Shown here: positions 24,440 to 33,182 of the stretch, one piece after another | Layout of the letters: each line of letters begins with the position of its first letter | How positions within the stretch are numbered: the stretch's first letter is position 1 | Source: an uncultured Bacilli bacterium | GTDB lineage: Bacteria; Bacillota_I; Bacilli_A; RF39; UBA660 | Length of the DNA stretch: 64,000 bases | Assembly (NCBI GenBank): GCA_934153945.1 | Contig: CAKPFM010000005.1 | Coordinates: 37,293 to 101,292, forward strand | Direction: 5' to 3' | Notes under the pieces: model-generated | Seen by the model: only the letters and a program-made list of their open reading frames with translations | The model's database searches: none | Told to the model about the DNA's origin: nothing | Translations under genes and position numbers: made by a program

Positions 24440-25231
24440 TTAAACTTCTTGATTTTTAATATAATTATCCATTTTTTCATAAATAGCATTATAGATGTCT
24501 TCTTCACTTATTACATCTATTAATCTTACGCTTCCGTATAAAGATAAATATGTTGCAACTTCAGTATAGACATTATGTGTTCCTTTTTCTGCTTGTTTCA
24601 TCTTTTTACCCATAATAGGATCATTAATATAATTATCATAAATCGCTTTTTCTGCTTTTAAAGCACCAAGCACTATATGTTTTTCACTTGAATTAGATCT
24701 CCATGATAAGTTTCTGAATCTTTCGGGATTATCAATAATAAATCTTGTTAATTCATATTTATCATCCAATCTTTCATCAACAGTTAGTGCTACTCTAAAG
24801 AAGCAACGTGACATAACTCCAAAGAAAATACCTCTACGAGTTCCTTGAGTAAATAACCAGTGATCTAAAAATGTTGAATTTGATTTAATTGGCATTGATT
24901 GCAAACTTGCTTGATATCCTACAGTAAAATTAATCCATGCCCAGAATCTCTCATCTGTTAAAATATAACGTGGTAAGTCTTTTAATGATTCATATAATGT
25001 AATTGAGTTTTCAAAATCAACTTTTGAATAATTTCCATCTTCGCTAACTTTTAATCTAAACTCAGGTATTTTATATTTCTTTTCATCATATAACTTCCCT
25101 GAATAAATAGATGATAGCCAATTTGAATCATTTTGAAATGATTTTAAATTATTTGTTACTAATAAAGCATTTTCCTTTAATGTTTCTAATGCTTCATCTG
25201 TCATAAAACAAATATTGATACTATTATTCAT
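24440..25231 (-). CDS. DUF6339-like protein, last gene of the defence-type operon
   Basis: 263 residues, soluble. It resembles DUF6339: DFENSITLYESLKDLPRYILTDERFWAWINFTV in the middle, an insertion with FLDHWLFTQGTRRGIFFGVMSRCFFRVALTVDERLDDKYELTRFII, and a helical C-terminus. The family has no known biochemical activity. Its ATG overlaps the end of the 301-residue gene by 8 bp, so its product is expected in fixed ratio with the GHKL ATPase and its neighbours. AGGAGG lies upstream. A terminator and the left attachment repeat follow at once, so it is the edge gene of the element. Confidence 0.65.
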   Translation of the reverse strand: MNNSINICFMTDEALETLKENALLVTNNLKSFQNDSNWLSSIYSGKLYDEKKYKIPEFRLKVSEDGNYSKVDFENSITLYESLKDLPRYILTDERFWAWINFTVGYQASLQSMPIKSNSTFLDHWLFTQGTRRGIFFGVMSRCFFRVALTVDERLDDKYELTRFIIDNPERFRNLSWRSNSSEKHIVLGALKAEKAIYDNYINDPIMGKKMKQAEKGTHNVYTEVATYLSLYGSVRLIDVISEEDIYNAIYEKMDNYIKNQEV

Positions 25232-26129
25232 CTTCTTCCATACCTCCTATCATCATATTTTTAATAAATAGATTTGATATATCTTCAATTGAAGAAACAG
25301 TTGCGTAATTCAATAATGTTTGTGATATTTCTTCAACTGGCATATCTGCAAAAATCTCATCCGTTAATTCTTCGTTATAATTCTTTTTATATGCAACCAT
25401 AATGGAATCAAACCAACTATGATTAAGTCTAATATAATCAATATCCACTCTTTCGTTTTTAAATTCTTGTAAGCATTTTATTAGTGAAGGAATTGCAATT
25501 ATTGAGAAAAATATATTTTTGAAATAATCACGATTCTTTAAATTATCATAATATCCAAATTCCTTTTCTGGTAGTACTATTTTTATAAATTTATCCCCGG
25601 AATCAACTTTCATTACTTTCAATTCAGGATCTGTGCTTTTTATTACTCTAAATATTGATGATAATTTTTTATCTTCTGACTCATTATATTCAATTTTTGT
25701 AGTAAATCCATCATCAATAGCTAATATGTCATATTTTTCAATAGTAAACGAATATCCTTCATAATCATCCAAGAAATCATCGTTGCTATATTCAAACTCT
25801 TCTTTTGCATATATAAAACTTGATATTTCAACTTTTCCTCTAAGATTATGCAATGGAATTATTATGTCTTTTGGTTCTATAGAAATAGATTTTACTGTTC
25901 TAAAAATTGTAGAAGAGCATTCAATAATTACTACTGCTTCTGCTTTCTTATCTACAATTAATTTTATTAATTCATCATTATCAATTTGAATATGTGCATT
26001 TTTAAGTATTAAATTCTCATTATCACTTTCATCATCATATTCTAACGAATAATTACTATTCTTAAAACAACTTGCTATTTTTGAATTATTAATAGTTGGA
26101 TATGGAAATAATCTCTTACCTATTCGCAT
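25224..26129 (-). CDS. Uncharacterised 301-residue protein between GHKL and DUF6339 genes
   Basis: Soluble, acidic, beta-rich in the first 200 residues (KAEAVVIIECSSTIFRTVKSISI, DIIIPLHNLRGKVEISSFIYA, YSFTIEKYDILAIDDG) with a helical C-terminus. No catalytic motif recognised. Its start overlaps the GHKL gene by 14 bp and its end overlaps the DUF6339-like gene by 8 bp, the tightest coupling in the operon, so it probably forms a complex with one of them. GAGGTGA precedes the ATG. Confidence 0.6.
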   Translation of the reverse strand: MRIGKRLFPYPTINNSKIASCFKNSNYSLEYDDESDNENLILKNAHIQIDNDELIKLIVDKKAEAVVIIECSSTIFRTVKSISIEPKDIIIPLHNLRGKVEISSFIYAKEEFEYSNDDFLDDYEGYSFTIEKYDILAIDDGFTTKIEYNESEDKKLSSIFRVIKSTDPELKVMKVDSGDKFIKIVLPEKEFGYYDNLKNRDYFKNIFFSIIAIPSLIKCLQEFKNERVDIDYIRLNHSWFDSIMVAYKKNYNEELTDEIFADMPVEEISQTLLNYATVSSIEDISNLFIKNMMIGGMEEDE

Positions 26130-28014
26130 ATATCTTCACCTCACAAGCATAGTAATCTTCTAAATCAGTATCTACCTCTATCTTATATTTAACGCCATTT
26201 TTTAGTTCAAAACCTTTTATAATTCCATTTTCAACATATCCTTCAGAACCATTTATTGAACAATTAGTTATTTGTGTTTTATATTTATTTCCACCATCAT
26301 CTAAGTGACTCATTTCTAAATCACAGTTTTCTTCGTCGTATAAAGAAGTAAATGATATTACATATTTTCCATTTTTCTTATCTGTAACAAAGTAACGATA
26401 ACTCATTCCACTTAATTGAGCAATTTTCATAATATCTTTATTACCATCACCATCAAGTCCTTCTTCTTGATCTGAATCATGTGGTTCACCTGTTCTTCCA
26501 CTATTAGTTCCTTCAGGTACTGGAGAGCCTTCCCCTTCTTCATGATCTCCAACATCAGGTTGTAATGCCATTCCTTCAGAATCTTCATAAACTCCTATTT
26601 TATCTTTAACTTTATTCTTTAATTTCTTAACAACTTTAGGTTGCTCTGTTATTGTGATTTCTTCATTTGAACCTAATCCTGACTCACTATCTACAGATGG
26701 CAAATAGTCCCCCGCACCTTCAACATCTATTTCATCGTTTTCACTTAGTGCTAATTTGCTTTGAACAAAATCAACAATGGATGATTTTAGTTCCCTGTAT
26801 ATAGCATTAACTTCTGCTCGTTTTGCTGAGTCATCTATACGCCTTAATTCCCAATCAGTATGTTGTGGATTTTCTATTTCTCTTAATATTTTGTTTAATT
26901 GATTATTTGGAATAATACACATAGCCGAACATGGAATACTTGAAATTCCCCTTAATGATGTTATCTTCATATATGGATATCTGATCATAACACATTCATT
27001 AGTTGCTAAATATGATTCATCCTTAGAAAAGCTCTTAAGATATAATTCAACTTCTCCATATTCTGAAATCTGTATTTTTTCTTTATATACTGTTGGATCA
27101 TTTAACAATATATATTGTGATTTAATACTGCTTTGAAACTTTTTAGTTATTAATTCATCATTATACACAATATCTGATAATGATTGTTTGTTAATAACTT
27201 TATCATTTATTATTACTTCCAATTCATCGTAGTAAATAGCACTTAAGAAACTATCCAAAACTTTTGTAACAATTTCTTTTTCCCATGTTTCTTCATTTTT
27301 AAATCCTAAAATATAAATATCTGTACCAAATGATTCTCTTTTAAAATTCGGTTCTATACTTATTTGTTCTAATATCGGATTATTCTTTTCATCTATACCA
27401 TAGTAACCGATACCTTGTGTTTTTTCGTCACTACCTTCAATAGTTGTAGAACAAAGTTTACAAATGCCAATATATCCTTGTTCTTGTTCTTTTGTATATG
27501 TTGAATAGAATACTGTATTAAATGAACTTGCAACAAACGATGCATATTTTCCTATACCTTTTGAACCACCACTTGTACCAACTTTATTTGATAATCCACT
27601 ACCTTTAGTTAAAAGATAAAATGGTGTTTCTTCTCTTGATGCTACTCCTAATAAACCTGTTGTATTATAATCGCTAATTCTTAAACATTGAATTCTATCT
27701 CTTCCAACTTCTTTTATCATTCTTTCAAGTTGTTCTTTATCTTTAGGATTGTTTCTTCTTTTTTGATATTCTTCACAAGATATCATTTCTTTTTCTATTC
27801 TTTCCCTTCCAGGAATATCATCTTTCTTTATTTCAAAAGAATGAAATTCAATAACTACTTTATCTTTGCCTGCTCTTGCATCTATAGAGTTTTGGCATAT
27901 TTCTCTTGCTAATGATGATATTGGATCCTTTTTAAAAGTTTCCATATCAGCTGTATCTAATCCTGTTTCTGTAGCATAATTATTACCTACAAATCTCCAC
28001 ATTTTATCATTCAT
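26116..28014 (-). CDS. GHKL ATPase of the MutL/Hsp90/MORC type
   Basis: 632 residues. N-box EICQNSIDA (Glu38, Asn42, Asp45), second motif LRISDYNTTG (Asp115), and glycine-rich lid GTSGGSKGIGKYA (~146-158) form a complete Bergerat ATP site. An S5-like transducer region follows (~210-400), then an acidic low-complexity linker (~440-525) and a beta-rich C-terminal domain (~530-632). Known biology: GHKL ATPases dimerise on ATP binding and act as DNA clamps, and MutL-like copies occur in restriction-modification loci where they were proposed as ancestors of eukaryotic MORC proteins. Overlaps both neighbours (8 and 14 bp). AGGAGG upstream. Probably the motor of the system. Confidence 0.8.
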   Translation of the reverse strand: MNDKMWRFVGNNYATETGLDTADMETFKKDPISSLAREICQNSIDARAGKDKVVIEFHSFEIKKDDIPGRERIEKEMISCEEYQKRRNNPKDKEQLERMIKEVGRDRIQCLRISDYNTTGLLGVASREETPFYLLTKGSGLSNKVGTSGGSKGIGKYASFVASSFNTVFYSTYTKEQEQGYIGICKLCSTTIEGSDEKTQGIGYYGIDEKNNPILEQISIEPNFKRESFGTDIYILGFKNEETWEKEIVTKVLDSFLSAIYYDELEVIINDKVINKQSLSDIVYNDELITKKFQSSIKSQYILLNDPTVYKEKIQISEYGEVELYLKSFSKDESYLATNECVMIRYPYMKITSLRGISSIPCSAMCIIPNNQLNKILREIENPQHTDWELRRIDDSAKRAEVNAIYRELKSSIVDFVQSKLALSENDEIDVEGAGDYLPSVDSESGLGSNEEITITEQPKVVKKLKNKVKDKIGVYEDSEGMALQPDVGDHEEGEGSPVPEGTNSGRTGEPHDSDQEEGLDGDGNKDIMKIAQLSGMSYRYFVTDKKNGKYVISFTSLYDEENCDLEMSHLDDGGNKYKTQITNCSINGSEGYVENGIIKGFELKNGVKYKIEVDTDLEDYYACEVKIYANR

Positions 28015-30589
28015 GATTTAACCTCCTTATCACGAAATCAGTATTATTATACATGTTGTTTTTATTTTCTATTTCAAATTGTTCATCAAAATAACTTCTA
28101 ATAATTCCAATTAATAAATATTTATTCCATGAAACTGGCATTTTTGGTAACATTTGATATCCTTTAAATACAGATGTATCCAACTCATTATATTTATCAA
28201 ATATTAAATCCAATAATTGATTTAATTGTGTTAATTGTTCTTGCGTAATGCCAAGTTTTTCTTTCCTTACCATTGTATCAATATTGATTTGAACATACTC
28301 ATCACTCATATCATCCATGAATTCTAAATAACTATATAGCCCACCAATATTCATTTTAGCTACATAATCTAAAATGGTATTATGATCAAATTTATCAAAT
28401 TTCTGTGCATGATTCTTTATTAATGCATACGAACTTTTTTGCTCCATAACTTTCGTACTTACCAACGGCCTACTATAATATAAATCTGGATATAAGTATT
28501 TCATTAGTGAAAATAAAGTAAACTGTCCATGTGTTAAATGTAATTTTTCAAGTAATTCTTTCTTCATTAAACTCATTTTTGCATAAATTTTTCTTGAAGA
28601 TATAACATCAGTATTCATTGATTTAAATTGTTCATCAATAAATTTTCTAAGTGCATCAACCGTATCATCTGAAATGTTCAGATATTTATAATAAATAAAT
28701 GTTTTAGAAGATGTCCAAATTAATCCATTGTTAGTTTCATTATACAAGTGATTATAAAAAACATAATCTTTAACTCCAGGAAATTTGTCTTGTAAATCTC
28801 TCAGTTCAAACTCCTTATCAAATGATTGCATATAATTAATTATTAATTCTGCAGGTGACATTTTTACATCACCAACCATTATATAATCTCTCTTTGTTGT
28901 AAATTCTTCTGGTAAATATTTATCCAGGCATCCTTTTAAAAAATAATGATTATCAATTCCTAATTTTTGTAGTTTATATTTATATTTTTCAAATATAGAA
29001 CGATAAAAAACTGTTGGTTCATTATCGATAATATAGTTTATAATTTCATCTATTAATTCATTATCTATACTTGGGCATAATTCTGATGGTAAATATTTTC
29101 CTTTATCTATCAACACATAGTTACATCGTTCAAGCATTGCTTGAAGCGAATGCTTTGATGGAAGATCCTCAATTATTCCATATTCTTCTATACATTTTTT
29201 CTTAAAAATATCATAATCTTCTTGACTACCAGTTCTATATCCGTTCTTAAAATTCTTTTCTACTATTTCAGAATATATTTTCCTTGGAGAAATTCCACGC
29301 TTTAAGTATATCCCATTTTTAAATTCTCTATATTCAGAATTCAAAACTTTTAATTCAAAAGAATTCATTTTTCTTATTTCTTTGGGGCTCAACGTATTAC
29401 CAAATCGTTCTACAACATGATTAATTATTTCATCAACGTTAATCATGTCTGAATTGTATATTACTCTTAAATTTCTATTATACTTTATATTTGAATCTCC
29501 CATTTCCATAAAGAATAATAATATTCCTGCAGTTTCTCGTATACTTATTTTCTCTGCATTATGGTCATTTGAGTTTTTCTTACTTAATTCTTTTAAATAA
29601 GTATACAATCTATCAACATCAATAAATTGCTCATCTTTATCAGCTAATTTTATATAAATACATTTTAATATATTTTTAATCGTTGGCATTTGAAGTAATA
29701 GTTTATCTATTGTCTTAGCTTCAATTTGTCTAATTCTCTCTCTTGTTACTCCTAACTTACCACCAATTTGCTCTAAAGTTAACTGTGATTCATTAGAGTA
29801 ATAATTAAATCTATTTTTAAATACTAACAGTGCATGTTCAGATAATTGCGAATAAAATGTATATACTGTATCTTGAAATACTTTTTCATAATTTTCTCCA
29901 ATTGAACTTACTAAATTAAATAATTCATTAAGATCAATACTAAATATGCTTAATAGTTTTTCTGGTGAATATTTTACTAAATCATCAATCGTAATAGTAT
30001 TATTTAAAGATAATATTTTAATTATATTGTCATTCGTAATAACTTCACTTAATTCAAGTTCATTATAAAAACTATCAATGCTTTTTATACTATTTTCTAC
30101 CCTGGATATGAGATTTTGATAGTTATTTTTTATAAAGTATATTAAGCTTAAATAATAATCCTTATTATTATCCTTATTATTCTTGTAATCAAGCATAAGT
30201 ACATTAAGTAGTGTTTTGTCAAAAACAAAATTATTGTTTGAAATCTGTTCAGATATCTTTAAACATAATTTTTTCTCTGTTGCAAACATAATAAAATCTA
30301 AATCTTTTTTCATATCTAATGTCTTTGTAATATTTTCTTTTTGTAATTGATTTAAATAATACATAGTTTTTACATTTTCATAATTTTCTTTTAAAAATCT
30401 TTTTAGTCCACTCATTTTCACTAAATCAGAATCGATATATTTAATTATAAATTCATAAACGTCTTCTACTCTAGCTTGACGTTTAATAAATAAATATCTG
30501 GTAACTAAAAACTCAACATATTCTTCTGAATAAAAATAGTTATTTTGCTTTTCTTTTAATTTACCTTCATATAAAATACTGCTTATCAT
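28007..30589 (-). CDS. 860-residue protein with sigma-70 region-4-like HTH
   Basis: Soluble and mostly helical. At ~252-300, HALLVFKNRF then LTLEQIGGKLGVTRERIRQIE is a near-perfect sigma region 4 / -35 recognition helix, but no region 2 for -10 binding is visible, so it is not a normal sigma factor. The remaining ~560 residues look like repeated winged-helix-like modules (for example ITQEQLTQLNQLLDLIFDKYN at the end). Likely a DNA-recognition or scaffold subunit. It overlaps the upstream small gene by 4 bp (ATGA) and the GHKL gene by 8 bp. No helicase or nuclease motif seen. Confidence 0.65.
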   Translation of the reverse strand: MISSILYEGKLKEKQNNYFYSEEYVEFLVTRYLFIKRQARVEDVYEFIIKYIDSDLVKMSGLKRFLKENYENVKTMYYLNQLQKENITKTLDMKKDLDFIMFATEKKLCLKISEQISNNNFVFDKTLLNVLMLDYKNNKDNNKDYYLSLIYFIKNNYQNLISRVENSIKSIDSFYNELELSEVITNDNIIKILSLNNTITIDDLVKYSPEKLLSIFSIDLNELFNLVSSIGENYEKVFQDTVYTFYSQLSEHALLVFKNRFNYYSNESQLTLEQIGGKLGVTRERIRQIEAKTIDKLLLQMPTIKNILKCIYIKLADKDEQFIDVDRLYTYLKELSKKNSNDHNAEKISIRETAGILLFFMEMGDSNIKYNRNLRVIYNSDMINVDEIINHVVERFGNTLSPKEIRKMNSFELKVLNSEYREFKNGIYLKRGISPRKIYSEIVEKNFKNGYRTGSQEDYDIFKKKCIEEYGIIEDLPSKHSLQAMLERCNYVLIDKGKYLPSELCPSIDNELIDEIINYIIDNEPTVFYRSIFEKYKYKLQKLGIDNHYFLKGCLDKYLPEEFTTKRDYIMVGDVKMSPAELIINYMQSFDKEFELRDLQDKFPGVKDYVFYNHLYNETNNGLIWTSSKTFIYYKYLNISDDTVDALRKFIDEQFKSMNTDVISSRKIYAKMSLMKKELLEKLHLTHGQFTLFSLMKYLYPDLYYSRPLVSTKVMEQKSSYALIKNHAQKFDKFDHNTILDYVAKMNIGGLYSYLEFMDDMSDEYVQINIDTMVRKEKLGITQEQLTQLNQLLDLIFDKYNELDTSVFKGYQMLPKMPVSWNKYLLIGIIRSYFDEQFEIENKNNMYNNTDFVIRRLNHE

Positions 30590-30810
30590 AATTCAAATCT
30601 TTTTTTGCCTTTTTTTGCATCCTTTTGAAATTCTTTTCTTTGTTTATCGAGTTCTGTTTGAATGGCACTAAATATTTGGTTTATCTGATCATCGGTATAT
30701 TCATAAAATGAAGAGTTAGATAAATTTTGTAATTTAGATATTAAATCAATGATCTTATTTACTCTATTAGTTGCAATTCTCTTAAAATTTTCTTGTTTGG
30801 TATTATTCAT
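30586..30810 (-). CDS. Small basic helical protein, second gene of the operon
   Basis: 74 residues from ATG 30,810, chosen because GGAGGG is 6 nt upstream; the longer frame to 30,861 adds a Cys/Ile-rich stretch without a ribosome site. The sequence (RIATNRVNKIIDLISKLQNL, then a YEYTDDQINQIF helix, then a Lys-rich tail) is all-helical. I have a general impression that small proteins of this look accompany methylases and other mobile defence loci; the function is unknown. Stop TGA overlaps the next ATG. Confidence 0.65.
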   Translation of the reverse strand: MNNTKQENFKRIATNRVNKIIDLISKLQNLSNSSFYEYTDDQINQIFSAIQTELDKQRKEFQKDAKKGKKRFEL

Positions 30811-30907
30811 ATAATCCCTCCGAATCAATATTAGGATATCACAAAAACACAATATTGTCAAAATATTTTGTAAATATTATTAAATTATTATCAAAAAAAG
30901 AGTATCT

Positions 30908-31792
30908 CTACTCTTCAGTATTTAATTCAATTTTATAATTTGTAAAGGCTATTTCAGTTGAAGAAAACAATTTGATGGGGTTAATTGTACGTAATATTTC
31001 CTTCATGCTATTTTTAATAAATTTTCCGTATATCTCATCAGCCTGTTTTGAATCAGACATTGATATCATCATATACTTGCCTTTTAGATCAATAATTTTA
31101 TCAACAAATCCACGATGATCAAATGTATCATTAGTATATAATTCCTGTTTCTGGCTAACTAATAAGTCGTCTGGCAAATACGGTGGATCAAAATACATAA
31201 AACTATTTTCAACAATTCCATCCTTTTTCATTTTATCCAAGAAAGTTTTATAATCTAAGTTATAAAACTTTACAGGTTTAATTAATTTCGATAATTCTTC
31301 TAAATATTCTTCATTTACAATTATCTTTTCTTTTCTTCCAAATGGAACATTAAACTTACCATTCTTATTTTCCCTATATACTCCATTAAAACCGGTTTTC
31401 ATTAAGAAATAGAATAATATAGATTTATTATCTTGATCTTTTTCTTCATTGAATTGTTCTCTCAAGTTATAATAATATTTTTCTTTTTCACTGCCGTTGT
31501 AACTATTATACACTCTTGCTAATTCTGATATGTGTTTTATAAGATAATCAGGCTTTCTTTGAAGCAATTTATAGAAATTAATGATGTTTGAATTAATATC
31601 GTTTACATAAAAATTTTTATAATTCAATTTATCATTATTTTTTAGTACATTTATAAGCACAACTGCCGAACCAAGAAAGCATTCAATATAATTTTCTTTA
31701 TTTGGCTTGAAAGCATTTAGCATTTCATTTAATATTTTTTTCTTTGATCCTGCCCACCTAATAGGAGAATTCAAAACTTTAGTATCTATCAT
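30908..31792 (-). CDS. DNA adenine methylase, Dam (D12) family
   Basis: 294 residues. SAM-binding FxGxG-like motif as YIECFLGSAVV, N-terminal PIRWAGSKKKIL, the Dam-type KTGFNGVYREN and KFNVPFG segment, and the catalytic DPPY (202-205). The family methylates adenine N6, often in GATC; the site here cannot be read from sequence alone. First gene of the defence-type operon, 97 bp before the small gene, with AGGAGGAGAT upstream and TATAAT nearby (31,822-31,827). It probably marks self DNA for the complex encoded downstream. Confidence 0.88.
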   Translation of the reverse strand: MIDTKVLNSPIRWAGSKKKILNEMLNAFKPNKENYIECFLGSAVVLINVLKNNDKLNYKNFYVNDINSNIINFYKLLQRKPDYLIKHISELARVYNSYNGSEKEKYYYNLREQFNEEKDQDNKSILFYFLMKTGFNGVYRENKNGKFNVPFGRKEKIIVNEEYLEELSKLIKPVKFYNLDYKTFLDKMKKDGIVENSFMYFDPPYLPDDLLVSQKQELYTNDTFDHRGFVDKIIDLKGKYMMISMSDSKQADEIYGKFIKNSMKEILRTINPIKLFSSTEIAFTNYKIELNTEE

Positions 31793-31914
31793 TTTATCTC
31801 CTCCTATCCTCCAATATTATTATATCATTAATTAAAAATTTTTCATATACTTTTGCTAATATCTTGAATTAATTTACTTTTTAAGTGATAAATAACAATG
31901 ATTAGGAGGTAAGT

Positions 31915-32238
31915 ATGTTTAGAAAAACTATTAATGGTGATATTAGCGATGAAGATTTTAAATAGATTCTTATTCCATTTAATAATAACTATGATAAATT
32001 TTTAGAAGACTATATTATGCCAGAAGTAATAGCATTTTATATAGCTAATTCATTTTATCGTGATGCAATGTGGAAAGGAAGTTTCAAACAGCATTATAAT
32101 TCTGCAGCTGATGTTATTAACTTTTTTAATGAAGATTATGAAAAAGTAAAAAAAGAAGTTTTGAAATTATTAAAAATAAAGTATGCATTAGAAGTCATTA
32201 ATGAAGAACCATTAATTTTAAAACAAATAAATTATTAG
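31915..32238 (+). pseudogene. Unknown ORF with an in-frame amber codon
   Basis: AGGAGG precedes ATG 31,915 at 5 nt. Translation reads MFRKTINGDISDEDFK, meets TAG at 31,963-31,965 (codon 17), then continues in the same frame for 90 codons (ILIPFNNNYDKFLEDY, MPEVIAFYIANSFYRDAMW) to TAA at 32,236. The downstream part is a coherent helical sequence, so a single nonsense mutation or readthrough is likely. No family recognised. Divergent from the methylase operon. Confidence 0.55.
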
Positions 32239-32287
32239 CAATTGCTAATCTTTTTTATTGTAGTAGTAATAGTACAATAAAATATAT

Positions 32288-32340
32288 TCTTTATTCTTTT
32301 CTTATTCTTATCCATATCCTTATCCTTTATCCTTATCCTA
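32288..32340. repeat. Polypyrimidine tract with repeated TTATCC
   Basis: About 50 bp almost free of G on the + strand, with four TTATCC copies at uneven spacing, ending just before TAGGAGG. Confidence 0.6.
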
Positions 32341-32357
32341 GGAGGTCAATCATTTCA

Positions 32358-32434
32358 TTTGATTTTATTTTGATTTGAATTTGATTTAAAAATGATTTTA
32401 TCTTGGTTTAATTTTGATTTTATTTTGATTTGAA
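32358..32434. repeat. Exact 22-bp direct repeat pair in T/GATTT-rich DNA
   Basis: A 22-bp sequence containing TTGATTTTATTTTGATTT occurs at 32,358-32,379 and 32,413-32,434, 55 bp apart. An inverted repeat ATTTTCC/GGAAAAT (32,461-32,485) and a GC-richer stretch (32,494-32,521) follow, then the near-palindrome ACCTCCGGGGGT (32,549-32,560). No gene is seen in 32,239-32,562. A mobilisation or replication origin is possible (inference). Confidence 0.5.
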
Positions 32435-32562
32435 AAATATTTTTATTTCATTTAGCAATTATTTTCCAAAAAACTCACGGAAAATTTATAATTGTGTGAA
32501 CGTAGGTGACAGGTCGGTCTTAGAATTAATTATATAATTTTGCTTCTTACCTCCGGGGGTGT

Positions 32563-32817
32563 CTATTTGTGTAATGTTAAAACATCTTTTAAATAATTTA
32601 GATCTATACCAAAATATTTTAATACTTCCACCATAGGTACTAATCCTCTATTTCTGAGTTTATTATTATCACTATATAAAGCTAGTGCTATTTCACTTCT
32701 AATTGCATATGCTTTATTTCTACCTACACTTCCAAGTAACATTATATCTTTTGCAGTAGCCCATTGACTTGATGCAACTTCTAATATTTGTTCAGCATTT
32801 AATTTCTCGCTATTCAT
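32563..32817 (-). CDS. Small HTH protein, putative excisionase/regulator
   Basis: 84 residues from ATG 32,817 (AAAGGG is 9 nt upstream; the ATG at 32,826 touches it). SSQWATAKDIMLLGSVGRNKAYAIRSEI is a helix-turn-helix followed by RNRGLVPMVEVLKYFGID, a layout like the short MerR/excisionase-type DNA binders of integrative elements. It is divergent from the integrase across a 480-bp region full of repeats, with one candidate operator 30 bp before its start. Likely recombination directionality factor and/or repressor. Stop codon is TAG. Confidence 0.6.
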   Translation of the reverse strand: MNSEKLNAEQILEVASSQWATAKDIMLLGSVGRNKAYAIRSEIALALYSDNNKLRNRGLVPMVEVLKYFGIDLNYLKDVLTLHK

Positions 32818-32952
32818 TTTTTTCATCCCTTTCTATTATTAATATAAAGTGTGCTAAACTTTTAATATTAATTGTAATAAATATATACTGTAAATTTTTA
32901 AATAATAAAAGTACATTTTATATACAACTATAGTCACTATAGCATACTTTTA

Positions 32953-33044
32953 ACTGTCATTTACTGTCATCTTACTATCAATTACTATCATTTAACTATC
33001 ATTTACTATCATCCTACTATCAATTACTATCAACTTACTCTTAT
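32953..33044. repeat. Nine helically phased ACTATCA repeats
   Basis: ACT(A/G)TCA(T/A) starts at 32,953, 32,963, 32,974, 32,984, 32,995, 33,005, 33,016 and 33,026, with a degenerate ninth copy at 33,037. Spacing alternates 10, 11, 10, 11 and so on, an average of 10.5 bp, so all copies face the same side of the helix. Comparable to replication iterons or integrase/Xis arm sites. Confidence 0.75.
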
Positions 33045-33129
33045 TTGGTTGATTTTAATATTTTTTGTGATATATTGATTACAGTCAGATAGATATAAAC
33101 TATTTGATTAAGTTTCTAAAGTATGCTAA

Positions 33130-33182
33130 CATTACAACACACTTGTAATGGCATATAAAAAGACCTACTGTTGGCGCAGTAG
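33130..33182. repeat. Two hairpins upstream of the integrase
   Basis: CATTACAA CACAC TTGTAATG (33,130-33,150) and CTACTG TTGGCG CAGTAG (33,165-33,182). Neither has a T run, so they are not terminators; they may be protein-binding dyads or part of an origin. Confidence 0.5.

Noticed and set aside
32549..32560. Known oriT nick site of Tn916/ICEBs1 type
   Set aside because: Only the C/G run is similar; the arms and spacer do not match those oriT sequences and no relaxase is encoded.
32940..33044. CRISPR array
   Set aside because: Units are 8 bp with 2-3 bp between them and no unique spacers; no cas gene is present. The spacing fits phased protein-binding sites.
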